In this document: one piece after another, positions 7,610-17,300 of the stretch
Position numbering within the stretch: the first letter of the stretch is position 1
How the letters are laid out: every line of letters starts with the position of its first letter
DNA from: an uncultured Paracoccaceae bacterium
GTDB lineage: Bacteria; Pseudomonadota; Alphaproteobacteria; Rhodobacterales; Rhodobacteraceae
Assembly: GCA_947501355.1 (NCBI GenBank)
Contig: CANMVA010000001.1
Coordinates: 2,441,492 to 2,505,491, forward strand
Reading direction: 5' to 3'
DNA length: 64,000 bases
Notes under the pieces: generated by a model
What the model was told of the DNA's origin: nothing
Database searches by the model: none
The model's input: the letters and a program-made list of their open reading frames with translations, nothing else
Made by a program: the position numbers and the translations under genes

Positions 7610-9358
7610 ATGAAATCGAATCGATTCTCTCTGGGCCTGCCGGGGCTCCCGTTGATCCTGTTTCTGATCCTTTCAGGGGTCTTGACAGCCGCATCTTACC
7701 TTCTGTCATTCAGCAATGATATCAGACAGTTAAGCCAAGCCGGAACGATTCGCCTGGCACAGGCCTCCGACCGCCTTCTGGGGCAGTTGGAAAGCTATCG
7801 CGAGCTGCCCAACTACCTGGCGCGCCATCCCGATGTAATCCGCGCCCTGCGTGAGAGCCCGGTCGAGGACACCCACGAATTGCTTGCCGGGGCGGCCCTG
7901 ACCTCCGGGGCGGACGACATTTACCTACTCGATCCGGGTGGGACCGTGATCGCGTCCTCCGATTATGAAGAACCTGTCAGCTTTCTGGACCGCAACTTCG
8001 CCACGCGCCCCGATGTGGTCGCGGCGATGTCCGGCGCACTGGGGGTCTTCCACGCCATCGAGGTCTCGGACGATACGCGCGATTTCTTTCTCGCGCGCGG
8101 CGTTCACACGGCCAGCGGGCGGCCCAAGGGTGTTGTCGTGGTCAAGGTCGACATCGCTCAGCTCGAATTTGAATGGCGCATCGACGAGGACGTGGTGGCC
8201 TTCTTTGACGAAAACGACGTGGTCTTTTCATCGAACCGTCCCGGCCTGATCCTGCGCCGCGATGGCGGGATGCGTGATCCCAAGCCCGCGCCCTATCATT
8301 ACCCCGCCGACCGTATCTTGCCCTTCTTCGATCACGAGAAGACCCGCTTTGGCCCCCATGAAATCTGGACCCAATCGGTGACCGGCGTGCTGCCTGGCGC
8401 CTCGCTCGTGTTGACCCGCGCCCTGCCCCAGATCGACATGACCGCGCGCGTTTTCATCTCAACCGCCACGACCCATGCCTCTGCCCGCCTGCAAGCGATG
8501 CTGACCGCGGCCCTTCTAGCCGTCATCGGGCTTGTGCTGTTCCTGCTGGCACAACGCCGCCAGCGCCTCTCGGACCAGTTGGAGATCGAGGCCGCCGCCA
8601 ACGCCCGGCTGGAGGCCCGTGTGGAAGAGCGTACCGGACAATTGCGTCAGGCGCAGGACGAGTTGGTGCAGGCGGGCAAGCTGTCCGCTTTGGGACAAAT
8701 GTCGGCCGCAATAAGCCATGAGTTGAACCAACCCCTTGCGGCCATTCAGAATTTTGCGGCGAACTCGCAAAAGTTCATCGACCGGGATCGCCCGGAAAAG
8801 GCCATTGAGAACCTTGGCGCGATCTCGGCACAAACCGACCGGATGAGCCGGATCATCCGCAACCTGCGGGCCTTTGCCCATAAGGAACCCGGCCCGATCG
8901 AGCCCGTTGATCTCAACAGCGCGGTTGAGGCCGCTCTGAGCCTTGTGCGCGACCGGCTCGATAAGAACGCGGTTGCCGTCCACCGCGCAGGTCCGAAGGG
9001 GCCGGTCTGGGTCATGGGCGGTCAGGTGCGCCTGCAACAGGTGATCGTCAATCTCCTGGGCAACGCCATGGACGCCATGAGTGATCAGCCGATGCGCGCG
9101 ATCACGCTGGAGATCGCCCAAGACGACCGGACCGTCGCTTTGGATATCCGCGACACAGGGCCTGGTCTGGCCGACCCGGACCGCGTTTTTGAGCCGTTTT
9201 ACTCCACCAAGGATATCGGGGCATCCAAAGGGTTGGGGCTTGGCCTGTCGATCTCATACGGGATCATCGGCAGCTTCGGCGGCGATCTGTCAGCCCGCAA
9301 TCTCGACAGCGGCGGCGCAGGCTTCCGCGTCACCTTGAACGCAAGCGAGGCGCCATGA
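7610..9358 (+). CDS. dctB: DctB-type membrane sensor histidine kinase
   Basis: A 582-residue inner-membrane kinase. Order: TM1 (about 10-30), a periplasmic double-Cache/PDC-like sensor region (about 40-285), TM2 (about 295-320), a short coiled coil (LEARVEERTGQLRQAQDELVQ), a HisKA domain with phosphoacceptor H370 in AAISHELNQPLAAIQNF, then the HATPase domain with N box (VIVNLLGNAMDAM), G1 (DIRDTGPGL), F box (FEPFYSTKD) and G2 (GLGLGLS). DctB senses C4-dicarboxylates and phosphorylates DctD. The start at 7610 is the last ATG before TM1. It lacks a clear Shine-Dalgarno because an operator-like palindrome occupies that place. It overlaps dctD by 4 bases. Confidence 0.92.
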   Translation: MKSNRFSLGLPGLPLILFLILSGVLTAASYLLSFSNDIRQLSQAGTIRLAQASDRLLGQLESYRELPNYLARHPDVIRALRESPVEDTHELLAGAALTSGADDIYLLDPGGTVIASSDYEEPVSFLDRNFATRPDVVAAMSGALGVFHAIEVSDDTRDFFLARGVHTASGRPKGVVVVKVDIAQLEFEWRIDEDVVAFFDENDVVFSSNRPGLILRRDGGMRDPKPAPYHYPADRILPFFDHEKTRFGPHEIWTQSVTGVLPGASLVLTRALPQIDMTARVFISTATTHASARLQAMLTAALLAVIGLVLFLLAQRRQRLSDQLEIEAAANARLEARVEERTGQLRQAQDELVQAGKLSALGQMSAAISHELNQPLAAIQNFAANSQKFIDRDRPEKAIENLGAISAQTDRMSRIIRNLRAFAHKEPGPIEPVDLNSAVEAALSLVRDRLDKNAVAVHRAGPKGPVWVMGGQVRLQQVIVNLLGNAMDAMSDQPMRAITLEIAQDDRTVALDIRDTGPGLADPDRVFEPFYSTKDIGASKGLGLGLSISYGIIGSFGGDLSARNLDSGGAGFRVTLNASEAP

Positions 9359-10578
9359 GCAAAGCTGTATTGTTGATCGAAGATGACGCGGCATTGCGCG
9401 CATCTGTCGCCCAGACCCTTGAACTGGAAGAGATAAATGTCACCCAGGCGGCCAGCTATATCGAAGCGGTCGATCATATCAGCGCCAATTTCGACGGCGT
9501 GATCCTCAGCGATATTCGCATGCCCGGCAAAGACGGGTTCGACGTACTGAGCACGGCACAAGCGCGCGACGCGGACTTGCCGGTGATCCTGCTCACCGGA
9601 GAAGGCGATGTGCCCACCGCCGTGCGCGCCATGTCCGAGGGGGCGCATGATTTCCTCGAAAAACCCTGCGCGCCGGATCATTTGGTCGAAGTGCTGAACC
9701 GCGCGCTAGAGCATCGCAAGCTGGTTCTAAAAAACCGCGCGACCGAGGCGCGCTTGCGCCGTTCAGATGCCGCCGCGGCCCATTTTCCCGGCGATGCCCC
9801 TGTCACGGACGCGTTGCGCGAGGCCTTGCGCCGCGCTGCAACCCTGCCCGTGCATTTGCACATCAACGGGGCGGCCGGTGCAGGCAAACGGCTGGCAGCC
9901 TATACGGTGCATGCCTTGTCGACGGATCGCGAAGCCCAGATCGGCCTGTCCTTGCGCGGTGCAACCGACGACGCGCTGACGACCCTCGATATTCCCGCCT
10001 TGCCCTGCACGCTGTCGCTGAAACATCTCGAAGCCGCGACACCTACCCAGATGGTTCAGCTTCTGAGCCTGATGGAGGCTCACCCCCAGCTGCGCGTGAT
10101 CACCTCCAGCACCCTTGATCTGATGCAATTGCGCGATGCGGGCCTGAACCAAGAGCTTTACTTCACGCTCAACCTGATGGAGATCACCGTGCCGACACTG
10201 GCCCAGCGCAAAAGCGATCTGCGAGTGATCTTTGAAGGGCTGGTGCGCCAAGCGGTGCGGTCGATGAACGGCGACATGCCAATCATTCCCGAAGGTCTTT
10301 TCACCGAAGTACTGACCCGCGACTGGCCCGGAAATCTGGCCGAGCTGCGCAGCTTTGCAAATTCCTTTGCGTTAGGGCTGACGGAGCAACCCTTTGCCGC
10401 CGAAACCCCGCTCAGCGAGCAAATGGATGCGTTCGAGCGTGTGATCCTGATCGACACGCTCCGGCGCAAGGATGGCAAGGCGACATCGGCCGCCGAGGCC
10501 TTGGGACTGCCCCGCAAGACCTTCTACGACAAACTGTCCCGGCACGGCTTACGGCCCAGGGACTACCGCCGCACATAG
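9355..10578 (+). CDS. dctD: DctD-like response regulator with degenerate AAA+ domain
   Basis: 407 residues. The receiver domain is intact: acidic pair E9-D10-D11, phosphoacceptor D53 in LSDIRMPGKDG, T81, and K103 in FLEKP. The centre (about 140-330) aligns in position with the sigma54-interaction AAA+ domain but is eroded. The Walker A is GAAGAGKR (172-179), and the Walker B region reads CTLSLKHLEAA with no acidic pair. No GAFTGA loop is present. The tail keeps the C-terminal AAA helices (DWPGNLAELRSF) and a Fis-type HTH (SAAEALGLPRKTFYDKLSRHG). It should bind DNA and respond to DctB but cannot act as a normal sigma54 activator. Coupled to dctB by an ATGA overlap. Confidence 0.88.
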   Translation: MSKAVLLIEDDAALRASVAQTLELEEINVTQAASYIEAVDHISANFDGVILSDIRMPGKDGFDVLSTAQARDADLPVILLTGEGDVPTAVRAMSEGAHDFLEKPCAPDHLVEVLNRALEHRKLVLKNRATEARLRRSDAAAAHFPGDAPVTDALREALRRAATLPVHLHINGAAGAGKRLAAYTVHALSTDREAQIGLSLRGATDDALTTLDIPALPCTLSLKHLEAATPTQMVQLLSLMEAHPQLRVITSSTLDLMQLRDAGLNQELYFTLNLMEITVPTLAQRKSDLRVIFEGLVRQAVRSMNGDMPIIPEGLFTEVLTRDWPGNLAELRSFANSFALGLTEQPFAAETPLSEQMDAFERVILIDTLRRKDGKATSAAEALGLPRKTFYDKLSRHGLRPRDYRRT

Positions 10579-10579
10579 C

Positions 10580-10610
10580 AAAAAGCCGGGCGCGATGGCC
10601 CGGCTTTTTT
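10580..10610. terminator. Rho-independent terminator after dctD
   Basis: AAAAA, then stem GCCGGGC (10585-10591), six-base loop, GCCCGGC (10598-10604), then six Ts. The A-tract upstream makes it work in both directions, serving dctD on the plus strand and the small gene at 10636 on the minus strand. Confidence 0.9.
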
Positions 10611-10635
10611 CTAATCATATTTCAAATGACCCGCG

Positions 10636-10821
10636 TTAGACGGTCGCTGCGCCTGACTTGGGGCCTGCCACCAGCCACGCGATGAAGCCCAGAACCGGCA
10701 GGATCAGGATCACAAGCGTCCAGATCACTTTCGAGCCCGTGGAAGCGCCAGAAGAAAAGATCTGGATGATGGCGTAAATGTTCGCGATCAGAACCAGAAT
10801 GCCAAGAAGACCATATTCCAT
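10636..10821 (-). CDS. Small PLDc_N-like membrane protein (61 residues)
   Basis: 61 residues with two membrane helices: EYGLLGILVLIANIYAIIQIF and KVIWTLVILILPVLGFIAWLVAGP. The pattern S-x-x-K-x-x-W-x-x-x-I-x-x-x-P-x-x-G is that of the phospholipase D-nuclease N-terminal (PLDc_N) module, which often occurs alone as a tiny envelope protein of unknown role. GGAG precedes the start. A candidate GGAAC-N17-CGTT promoter lies about 40-60 bases upstream, and the divergent gene at 10988 has a matching one, so both may belong to an envelope or general stress response. Confidence 0.85.
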   Translation of the reverse strand: MEYGLLGILVLIANIYAIIQIFSSGASTGSKVIWTLVILILPVLGFIAWLVAGPKSGAATV

Positions 10822-10856
10822 TGTAATTCTCCGTGTTGTGCGTCGATTGCAGAGAA

Positions 10857-10882
10857 AACGTGCGCAGGCTCAAAAAGGTTCC
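10857..10882 (-). promoter_or_regulatory. Candidate ECF (EcfG-like) promoter for the PLDc_N gene
   Basis: On the minus strand GGAAC (10882 to 10878) is followed by 17 bases and CGTT (10860 to 10857). This matches the alphaproteobacterial general stress sigma (EcfG/RpoE2) pattern GGAAC-N16-17-CGTT. It would give a leader of roughly 30 bases before the ATG at 10821. Confidence 0.5.
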
Positions 10883-10906
10883 GAATGCCCTATTAAGAAG
10901 GTTTTG

Positions 10907-10931
10907 GGAACTTTCTGTCCGCTTGTCTGTT
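10907..10931 (+). promoter_or_regulatory. Candidate ECF (EcfG-like) promoter for the gene at 10988
   Basis: GGAAC (10907-10911), 17 bases, then GTT (10929-10931). The spacing falls within the GGAAC-N18-19-TT form of the same consensus. The start codon is 57 bases downstream. It faces away from the similar site at 10857-10882. A CGCCG-N5-CGGCG inverted repeat follows at 10944-10958, in the expected leader. Confidence 0.5.
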
Positions 10932-10987
10932 GTCCCTCCGAGTCGCCGGATATCGGCGTCATTAATTAGATTTGAAGGAGAAAGCAG

Positions 10988-11284
10988 ATGAATAAGGGTT
11001 TGGCAGCAGGTGGTCTTGTAGTTGCAGCTTTGGTAGTTGCTGGTGGCATTTACATGGTCGATATCGACCAGACAGAGGAAACGCGCCTGCCCGATGTTGA
11101 CGTCAGTGTCGAAGGCGGCAATCTGCCCGAATTCACCGCCGAGACGGGCTCCATCGCGGTGACCGAAGAGCAAGTGACCGTTGACGTGCCGGACGTCGAT
11201 GTTGAGGTCAGCACCAACGAAGAGACGATCAGCGTCCCCGGCCTTGAAGTGACGCCGCCCGAGGGCGACACCGCCACCAACTAA
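10988..11284 (+). CDS. Small acidic membrane-anchored or secreted protein (98 residues)
   Basis: 98 residues. An N-terminal hydrophobic segment (LAAGGLVVAALVVAGGIYMV) could be an uncleaved signal anchor. The rest is very acidic, with alternating valine-aspartate motifs (LPDVDVSVEGGNLPEF; VTVDVPDVDVEVSTNEE), which suggests an extended, low-complexity periplasmic tail. No enzyme motif is visible. GAAGGAG is a strong ribosome-binding site eight bases before the ATG. It has its own terminator and a candidate stress-type promoter. Function unknown. Confidence 0.82.
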   Translation: MNKGLAAGGLVVAALVVAGGIYMVDIDQTEETRLPDVDVSVEGGNLPEFTAETGSIAVTEEQVTVDVPDVDVEVSTNEETISVPGLEVTPPEGDTATN

Positions 11285-11305
11285 GTTGGTTTGCAACAGA
11301 TTTGG

Positions 11306-11335
11306 AAAAGGCTCCGATCATTTCGGAGCCTTTTT
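11306..11335. terminator. Bidirectional terminator between convergent genes
   Basis: AAAA, stem GGCTCCGA (11310-11317), loop of five, TCGGAGCC (11323-11330), then five Ts. It ends two bases before the stop codon of the giant exoprotein gene on the minus strand, so it can end both that operon and the gene at 10988. Confidence 0.9.
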
Positions 11336-11337
11336 CT

Positions 11338-14300
11338 TTATGGCAATGATGCAAGGATCAACGGCAGTCTGATCACCCCGTCGTCGATACGGAACAGCTC
11401 ATCACTGTCTTCATTGAAAATGAAGCCGGTCGTGCCCGGTGCGCGGCGGTCGCGGATAAACGGATCGGACTTGATGCCCGTTTCGACACCGACCTCGTAG
11501 ACAAAGCCCTGTCCGCCGTTCAGATCGACACCGCCCAGCTTCCGGTTCAACTGAAGGGTGTCTTTGGTAATCAGCGTGATCTCGTCTTCGATATCAAAGC
11601 TCAGTCGCCCACCATTCACTGCGAAGATTTGCGTATCATCAATGGTTGAGGTGCTGCGGAACTCCGTATGCGCGAAGAGATCAAAGCTGCGCTGACGGAA
11701 CCGCATATCCCCGTTGATCACGATGTCCTTGCCGACAAAGCGCGGGCCGGCATGGGTGATCTGGTTGTCCAGATCATTAGGTGCGCCCAGCCGCGCGCGC
11801 GTCAGGGTGACGGTGCTGGACGATGTTTTACCCAACCGCCCGGCCACACGCGGGCGGACAGAGGCGAAGGGATCGGCGAAGAAAAGAACCGGGCCGTCGC
11901 CAATAAAGCGAACATCCACATTCTCGGTAAAGCTGCCATTGGGGTCTTCGATGACCGCGCGCAGCCCGTCATTGGCCGTTGCGTCATAGGCGTAGACGTC
12001 CATCTGATCGGCCCGCAAGGTCAGGTCCCGTTTAACGTTGATAAGCCCGGCAGTGATCGTTGCATTTGTTGGGCGTGCGGTCAGCGTCACCGCCCGCGGG
12101 GAACGGGCCAGACGGCGGCCATAACGCTCGGGATTGATGAGTTGCAGGGCAACCTCATCCGCCAGATCGACCTGTACCCGGCCAATCACGTTGACGTTCA
12201 GATCGCCATTGGCCGTTAGCGTGAGCGCACCCGTCGCCCCCAGAATGCCCGTCGTGAGCGTGCCATTGACGGTGTTGAGTTCCAGATTGCCCCGATCGCT
12301 CAGCGCAAAGCCGGTGCGCAGATCGCCTGCAAGTTCCGTGTAGCGCAGATCATCGCGGGCGACAAAATAGGTCGTGACGCCCGGTGCCGTATCGCCCGTG
12401 AAGGTGTTGCTGGTCTCACCGGTCAGCGCACCGCCGAAGGCAAAGAGGCGCACATCGCCTCCCGACAATGTGGTGCCGGTCCCTTTGATCGACCCGTCAG
12501 ACGAGATCGTCATGGCCGCGCCGGGACCCGCCGCCAGAGTGTTCAACGCCAGATCACCGCCTGCAAAGATATCAATCGCGCCGCCCGTGGCCTGGATGTC
12601 CCGCAGACGCGCTCCATCCTCTTCCTTGAAGTGCAGGTCCCCTGTGCGGACAAGTGCCGTCAGGTCATTGAAGGCTGTCCGCAGACCTTCCGGGCCGACC
12701 GGATCAACCGCTCCGAGATCGAGTTTGGCCTGAGAACCGACTGAATTGGCCACAAGGTTGATTTCATCCGAATTCGGCGCGCGGAAAACCGTTCCGTCCA
12801 CGGTCAGATCAAAGGCCGTCGCCGTCGCATTGAGGCTCTCGAAGGTGCCGACGATCAGATCATTGCTGATCTTGGCTTTGAGCGTGCCAGAGCCGGAGGA
12901 GAGCTTGGTGCCCGCGACTTGCGTGAAATCACCCGTTGTCTGCAGATCAATATTGCCACCGCTGCTGTTGATGTCTGCGCGGGCTGTGACGTCCTTGGTG
13001 ACCAGCGTCATATCGCCCGCATTGGTCTGGATGCCGGGACCTGCCAGCAAGGTGACCGGGATATCCGCCGTCAAACGCAATGTCTTGCCCGCGCCTTGAA
13101 CGTCGATCTCTTCGATCTCAGTCGCGCGGCCTGTGAACTGCAACCATGCGTCGCCGGCGATGGCCTCTGCAAAGAACCGATCCGACGTGATGTTGAGGGC
13201 AGACAGCACCCCAAGGCTTTCGGCTGCGTTTAACTGAACCCGTGTGCCGGTGACACGGCCTTCGGTGATGTTGCGCGCTTTCAGGCGCACCTCCGCCCCG
13301 CTGGTGATCGTGCCGACGGACATATCGCCTGCCGCTTCGATAAACGTCTCGGAACCGGGATTGGTGCCTTGGGTGACCGTCTCAACCCGCAGATCGTCGG
13401 TTTCTTTGACGTAAAGCGGTGTCGGGTCGGAACCTGTAAATCCGTAGCTGAGCTGGGTCAGACCGGTCGTCAGCGGCTTGGCTGCGGTGCCAAACGCCCC
13501 GCCAGACGTCACATCAAGCGTGCCACCGGCGATATCCGTGCCGGTCGATGTGGCATTGCCCAAACCCTTGGCGAACTCCAGCTTGAGGGTCTCAGTCGTC
13601 CCAAACTGAACCGTATCCGCCCCATGAAGCGTGGCACGCTCTGTCGCGACAAGGCGACCGCCCTTCCCGATGCGCACCGTTTCAAGCGGCAGCGTGCCAT
13701 GGGCTTTCACGAAGCTGTCGCCGACGGATGTAATGCGCACGCGACCATTGGTCGGATCATTAATCGTCAGGCCCAGCTGCGCCGCGTCAGTCCCGATGGT
13801 GTCCCCAACAAGGGTGATATCATCGGCGATGATCCGGGCCACATCCGCGCCAATCGTATCGGTGATTGCGCCGATAGAGGTCAGCACGGCCTTGTCAGCC
13901 GCAAAGACACTGGCCAGCGGCAGATCCCCGACAGGGGCGCTGAGGAACAAATCCTTGCCCGACCGCGCGGTCACGCTACCACCGGGGCGAACATTGACCG
14001 TCAGCGGAGCGTTGGCCTCGCCAATGGACGGGTTATCCAGCGGATTGTCCTGATTGCCGCTTTCCAGCAGGATCGCAGAGCCGCGCACGGCCCAGCTTCC
14101 ATCCTGGGCTTGCGACATCAGGCCATCGGTCTTGATCTGCACATCCGTGGCCGAGTCGACCTTTGCAATCTGTGCGGCCCCCTCAGACCCAAGAAAAATC
14201 TCGGCGCTGTCGGTCTTGATGCGCAGCTTGCCAGAGGCACGGCCATCTGCATCAACGCCGCTGAAGGCGAAATTCAGATCGTCGCGCTGCGTGATGCGAA

Positions 14301-17300
14301 CCTCCCCATTTGCATCATCCACGATGATATCAGCGCTGTCTGCCGACGAGATGCGGCGCAGGTCTTCGGCGGTCAGATCGCCATCGGCTTTCTTGGTCAG
14401 CACGTAAGGATCGAGAAGCGCACCAACACTGTCGCGGGCTTCAATCGTGATATCGCCCAATGCGATGACATTCGGGTCCTCGACACGGATTTGCGTGTCG
14501 GCAGTCTGGCGCACAAGGCTATCCCGGATCGAGCGTTGCAATTGCTCTTTGGTGAACTCGATTCCGTCCTTGATAGCGGCAATTTCAGTGAGGCTTGGCG
14601 TGTAGTCGATTGTCCGCGACGGCGGAGCGCTGACATCCCAGACTGCGTAGTCGCCGTTCCACTTCGTATAAAGTGCTTGGCGTTCCGCTTTATACGCATC
14701 CATCTGCGCCTGGCTCCAGCCTTCGACGACGGTGCCGTCATCCAAAGTGGTATCCGAGAGCAACGACGCCTCGGTGGCAGCATCCAACGTGAATGTCACC
14801 TCAGCACCACCTGCCGCCTGACGCGCATCCCAATAGACAGTGAATGCCCGCTCACGCTCCGTTTTGAGGGCCGCAACCTGTGCATCCCCCCGCGCCGTCA
14901 GACCCGCGCCATAGAGGCCCAGTTCCGTTTCCCAAAGGTTAAACAGCTCGGCCTCGGTCTTGATATCGCGCTGTTCCATATCGTTGCTGTCCAGAACGCT
15001 GCCATCCGGCACACGCAAGGTGACATTGCCGGTCTGGCTTTCCACGCGGTTCAGCAGCAGATCGCCTGCGACTTCGGTGATCGTGGCATTGCCATTGGCC
15101 TTGGCGACAAGTCGGCCCCCTTGCGTGTCGATGGTCAGGGCCTTTGTCTCAGTTCCGATTGTGCCGGCCTCTGCCAAAAGATCAATCGCGCTGCCCGAAA
15201 CCGCTGTGCCGGAAGAGGCGTTGAGAATGCTGCCCTCGGCCTGCAACTTCACCTTGCCCAGAATGGCGGTACCATCGGTCACCACAGGCAAGAGAGCCGA
15301 GACGGAATTCACATTCATGTCGCCCGACATCTCTCTGATATCTATGCCGAAATTCGCGCTCGCGGTGAGCGTTGTGCCATCCACCTGATCCAGACGGAAC
15401 GCCCCTTCCAGACCGTTGATATAGTCATCCGCTGTGATCGTGGTCGTCGCAGTGTTGATCCGCACCTGCTTAGACGCCGTCTGAACAGAGCGCTGCGCCG
15501 AGGTAAACGTGCTGGTCCCGGACTGGTTCAACACCGTGTCCGACAGGATCAGATTGCCCTCGCTCTTGAGGTCCAGAAGCCCCGTGTCGCGCCCGTCAAA
15601 TTCGATGCGGATGCCGTGATCGGCTTTCAGGCGGTGCTTGTAAAGCTGACGTGTCGTCGTCGTGCGCAGGCGTTTCTCTGCGACCCAGCCGCCAAGAAAG
15701 CCCAGACCGCCCACATTTGTCGTACTTACGACATCTTCGCGAACATTGGAGGAAATGCGTTTGGATTCAAAGGCATAGAAATAATTATGAGGGTTATTGG
15801 ACCCATCGCGCAGCGTGCTTCCGAGATAGGGCGCAAGTCCAAGGTCAGACGTAATATCACTGCGCGAGGCAACCTCGTCGGGCTTAGTGGCCGTTGCTTC
15901 CCAAATCTTATCCTTATTGAAAATGTAAAAGGACCACTTGGTGATGTCCTGCTCTTTGATCGTCTCTTCGGCTTTCACATAGATCAGATCGCGGTTCGCA
16001 ACCGGGTTGTAGGTGCCCACCCGGCCAGACGCCGCAGTCGACACATTCACAAGGTTCGTCGGAACAACGCGGTCGATCTTGAGTCCCTCGGGATCAACAA
16101 CTCCGGTCACCGGATCGGTCGTGGCGAAGACATCCGTCACAATATCAAAAGTGGCCGTATTCCATTCCTGCAACTGAGTGCCGATGCGGCGGTACTCGGT
16201 GGTCAGGAACGGCTCGGGATCGTTGATGTTGCCGGTGCGCAGTTTGGACGTGTCCGTGATCCGCACGGTGCCTTCCAGCCCCGCGCCGACAATGTCCGAG
16301 GTGCCCAGATCAACGCGCTTGATAACGACATCGGTCAGGATATCGGAATCCACGATGACCGATCCAAACCCGTCCAATGCGCGCAAGATGCCCGTCCCGG
16401 TCGAGATCACCTTGCCCACGATGTTAATATTGCCGCCCTGCACGATCATCGGCGAGATTTCGACCTTCTGCGTCTCGTGGTTGAACTTCACGAAGGTGTC
16501 GCCGGTGATATGCGGGCTACGATAGGTGACGCCCGGCACGAAGGGCTCTGCCGGATTGTAAAGCGTGGTCAGACCTGTGGTCTTGGTGTTGCGGATGCCC
16601 GCAATCTCGGTGTCCAGGGCTGCGGCGAGAGTCACGTTATAGCTGCCACGACCAGCCTGAATGAGACCGTTGATATTGATCATATCCGCCGTGATGTAGA
16701 CATTCCGGCCCGCGACGATGCTGGAAGTGCTGGGTCTCATCCTGACGGTGCCGATACCAAACCCTGTGAAGGCCCCCCCGATATTGGTAATGCTTTGACC
16801 CGCTTCGGTTCTGCTACGGTAAAGCCATTCGCGGAACGCGAAGTCATTCGCGTAGGTGGCCAGCGGGTCGGCCCCGGCATTCCGCACACCCGGAATATAG
16901 CCGAAGATGAAATCGCGACCGGCGTAAAGATCGACGTCCAATCCGCTGACGTCGCCGCGCACATCCAGATCCCCGAAGTTGGAGCGCAACCGGATCGTCC
17001 CGCGCCGGTTCAGCAGATCGCCTTCGACCGTCAGTGTGCCAAGGTTTTCGCCAAACGTGACAACCTCAATGAGTGGGGATTCACCGCTGGTTGCGGATTC
17101 CATCTTGAAGTCGAACGGCCCGGTCTTGCGGGTCGAGAGCGCCTTGATGTCATCGGGTGTGCTGACGACCGTGTCGTTATAGCGAATGATACCGCCCTCG
17201 GCGGTGGGGATCGTGATGTCGCCCACTTCAAGGAAGCTGTCCGACCGGATCCAGACCTTCACCAGCGCGTCGCCCGGCGCTCTCAGCAAACCGGTGGATG

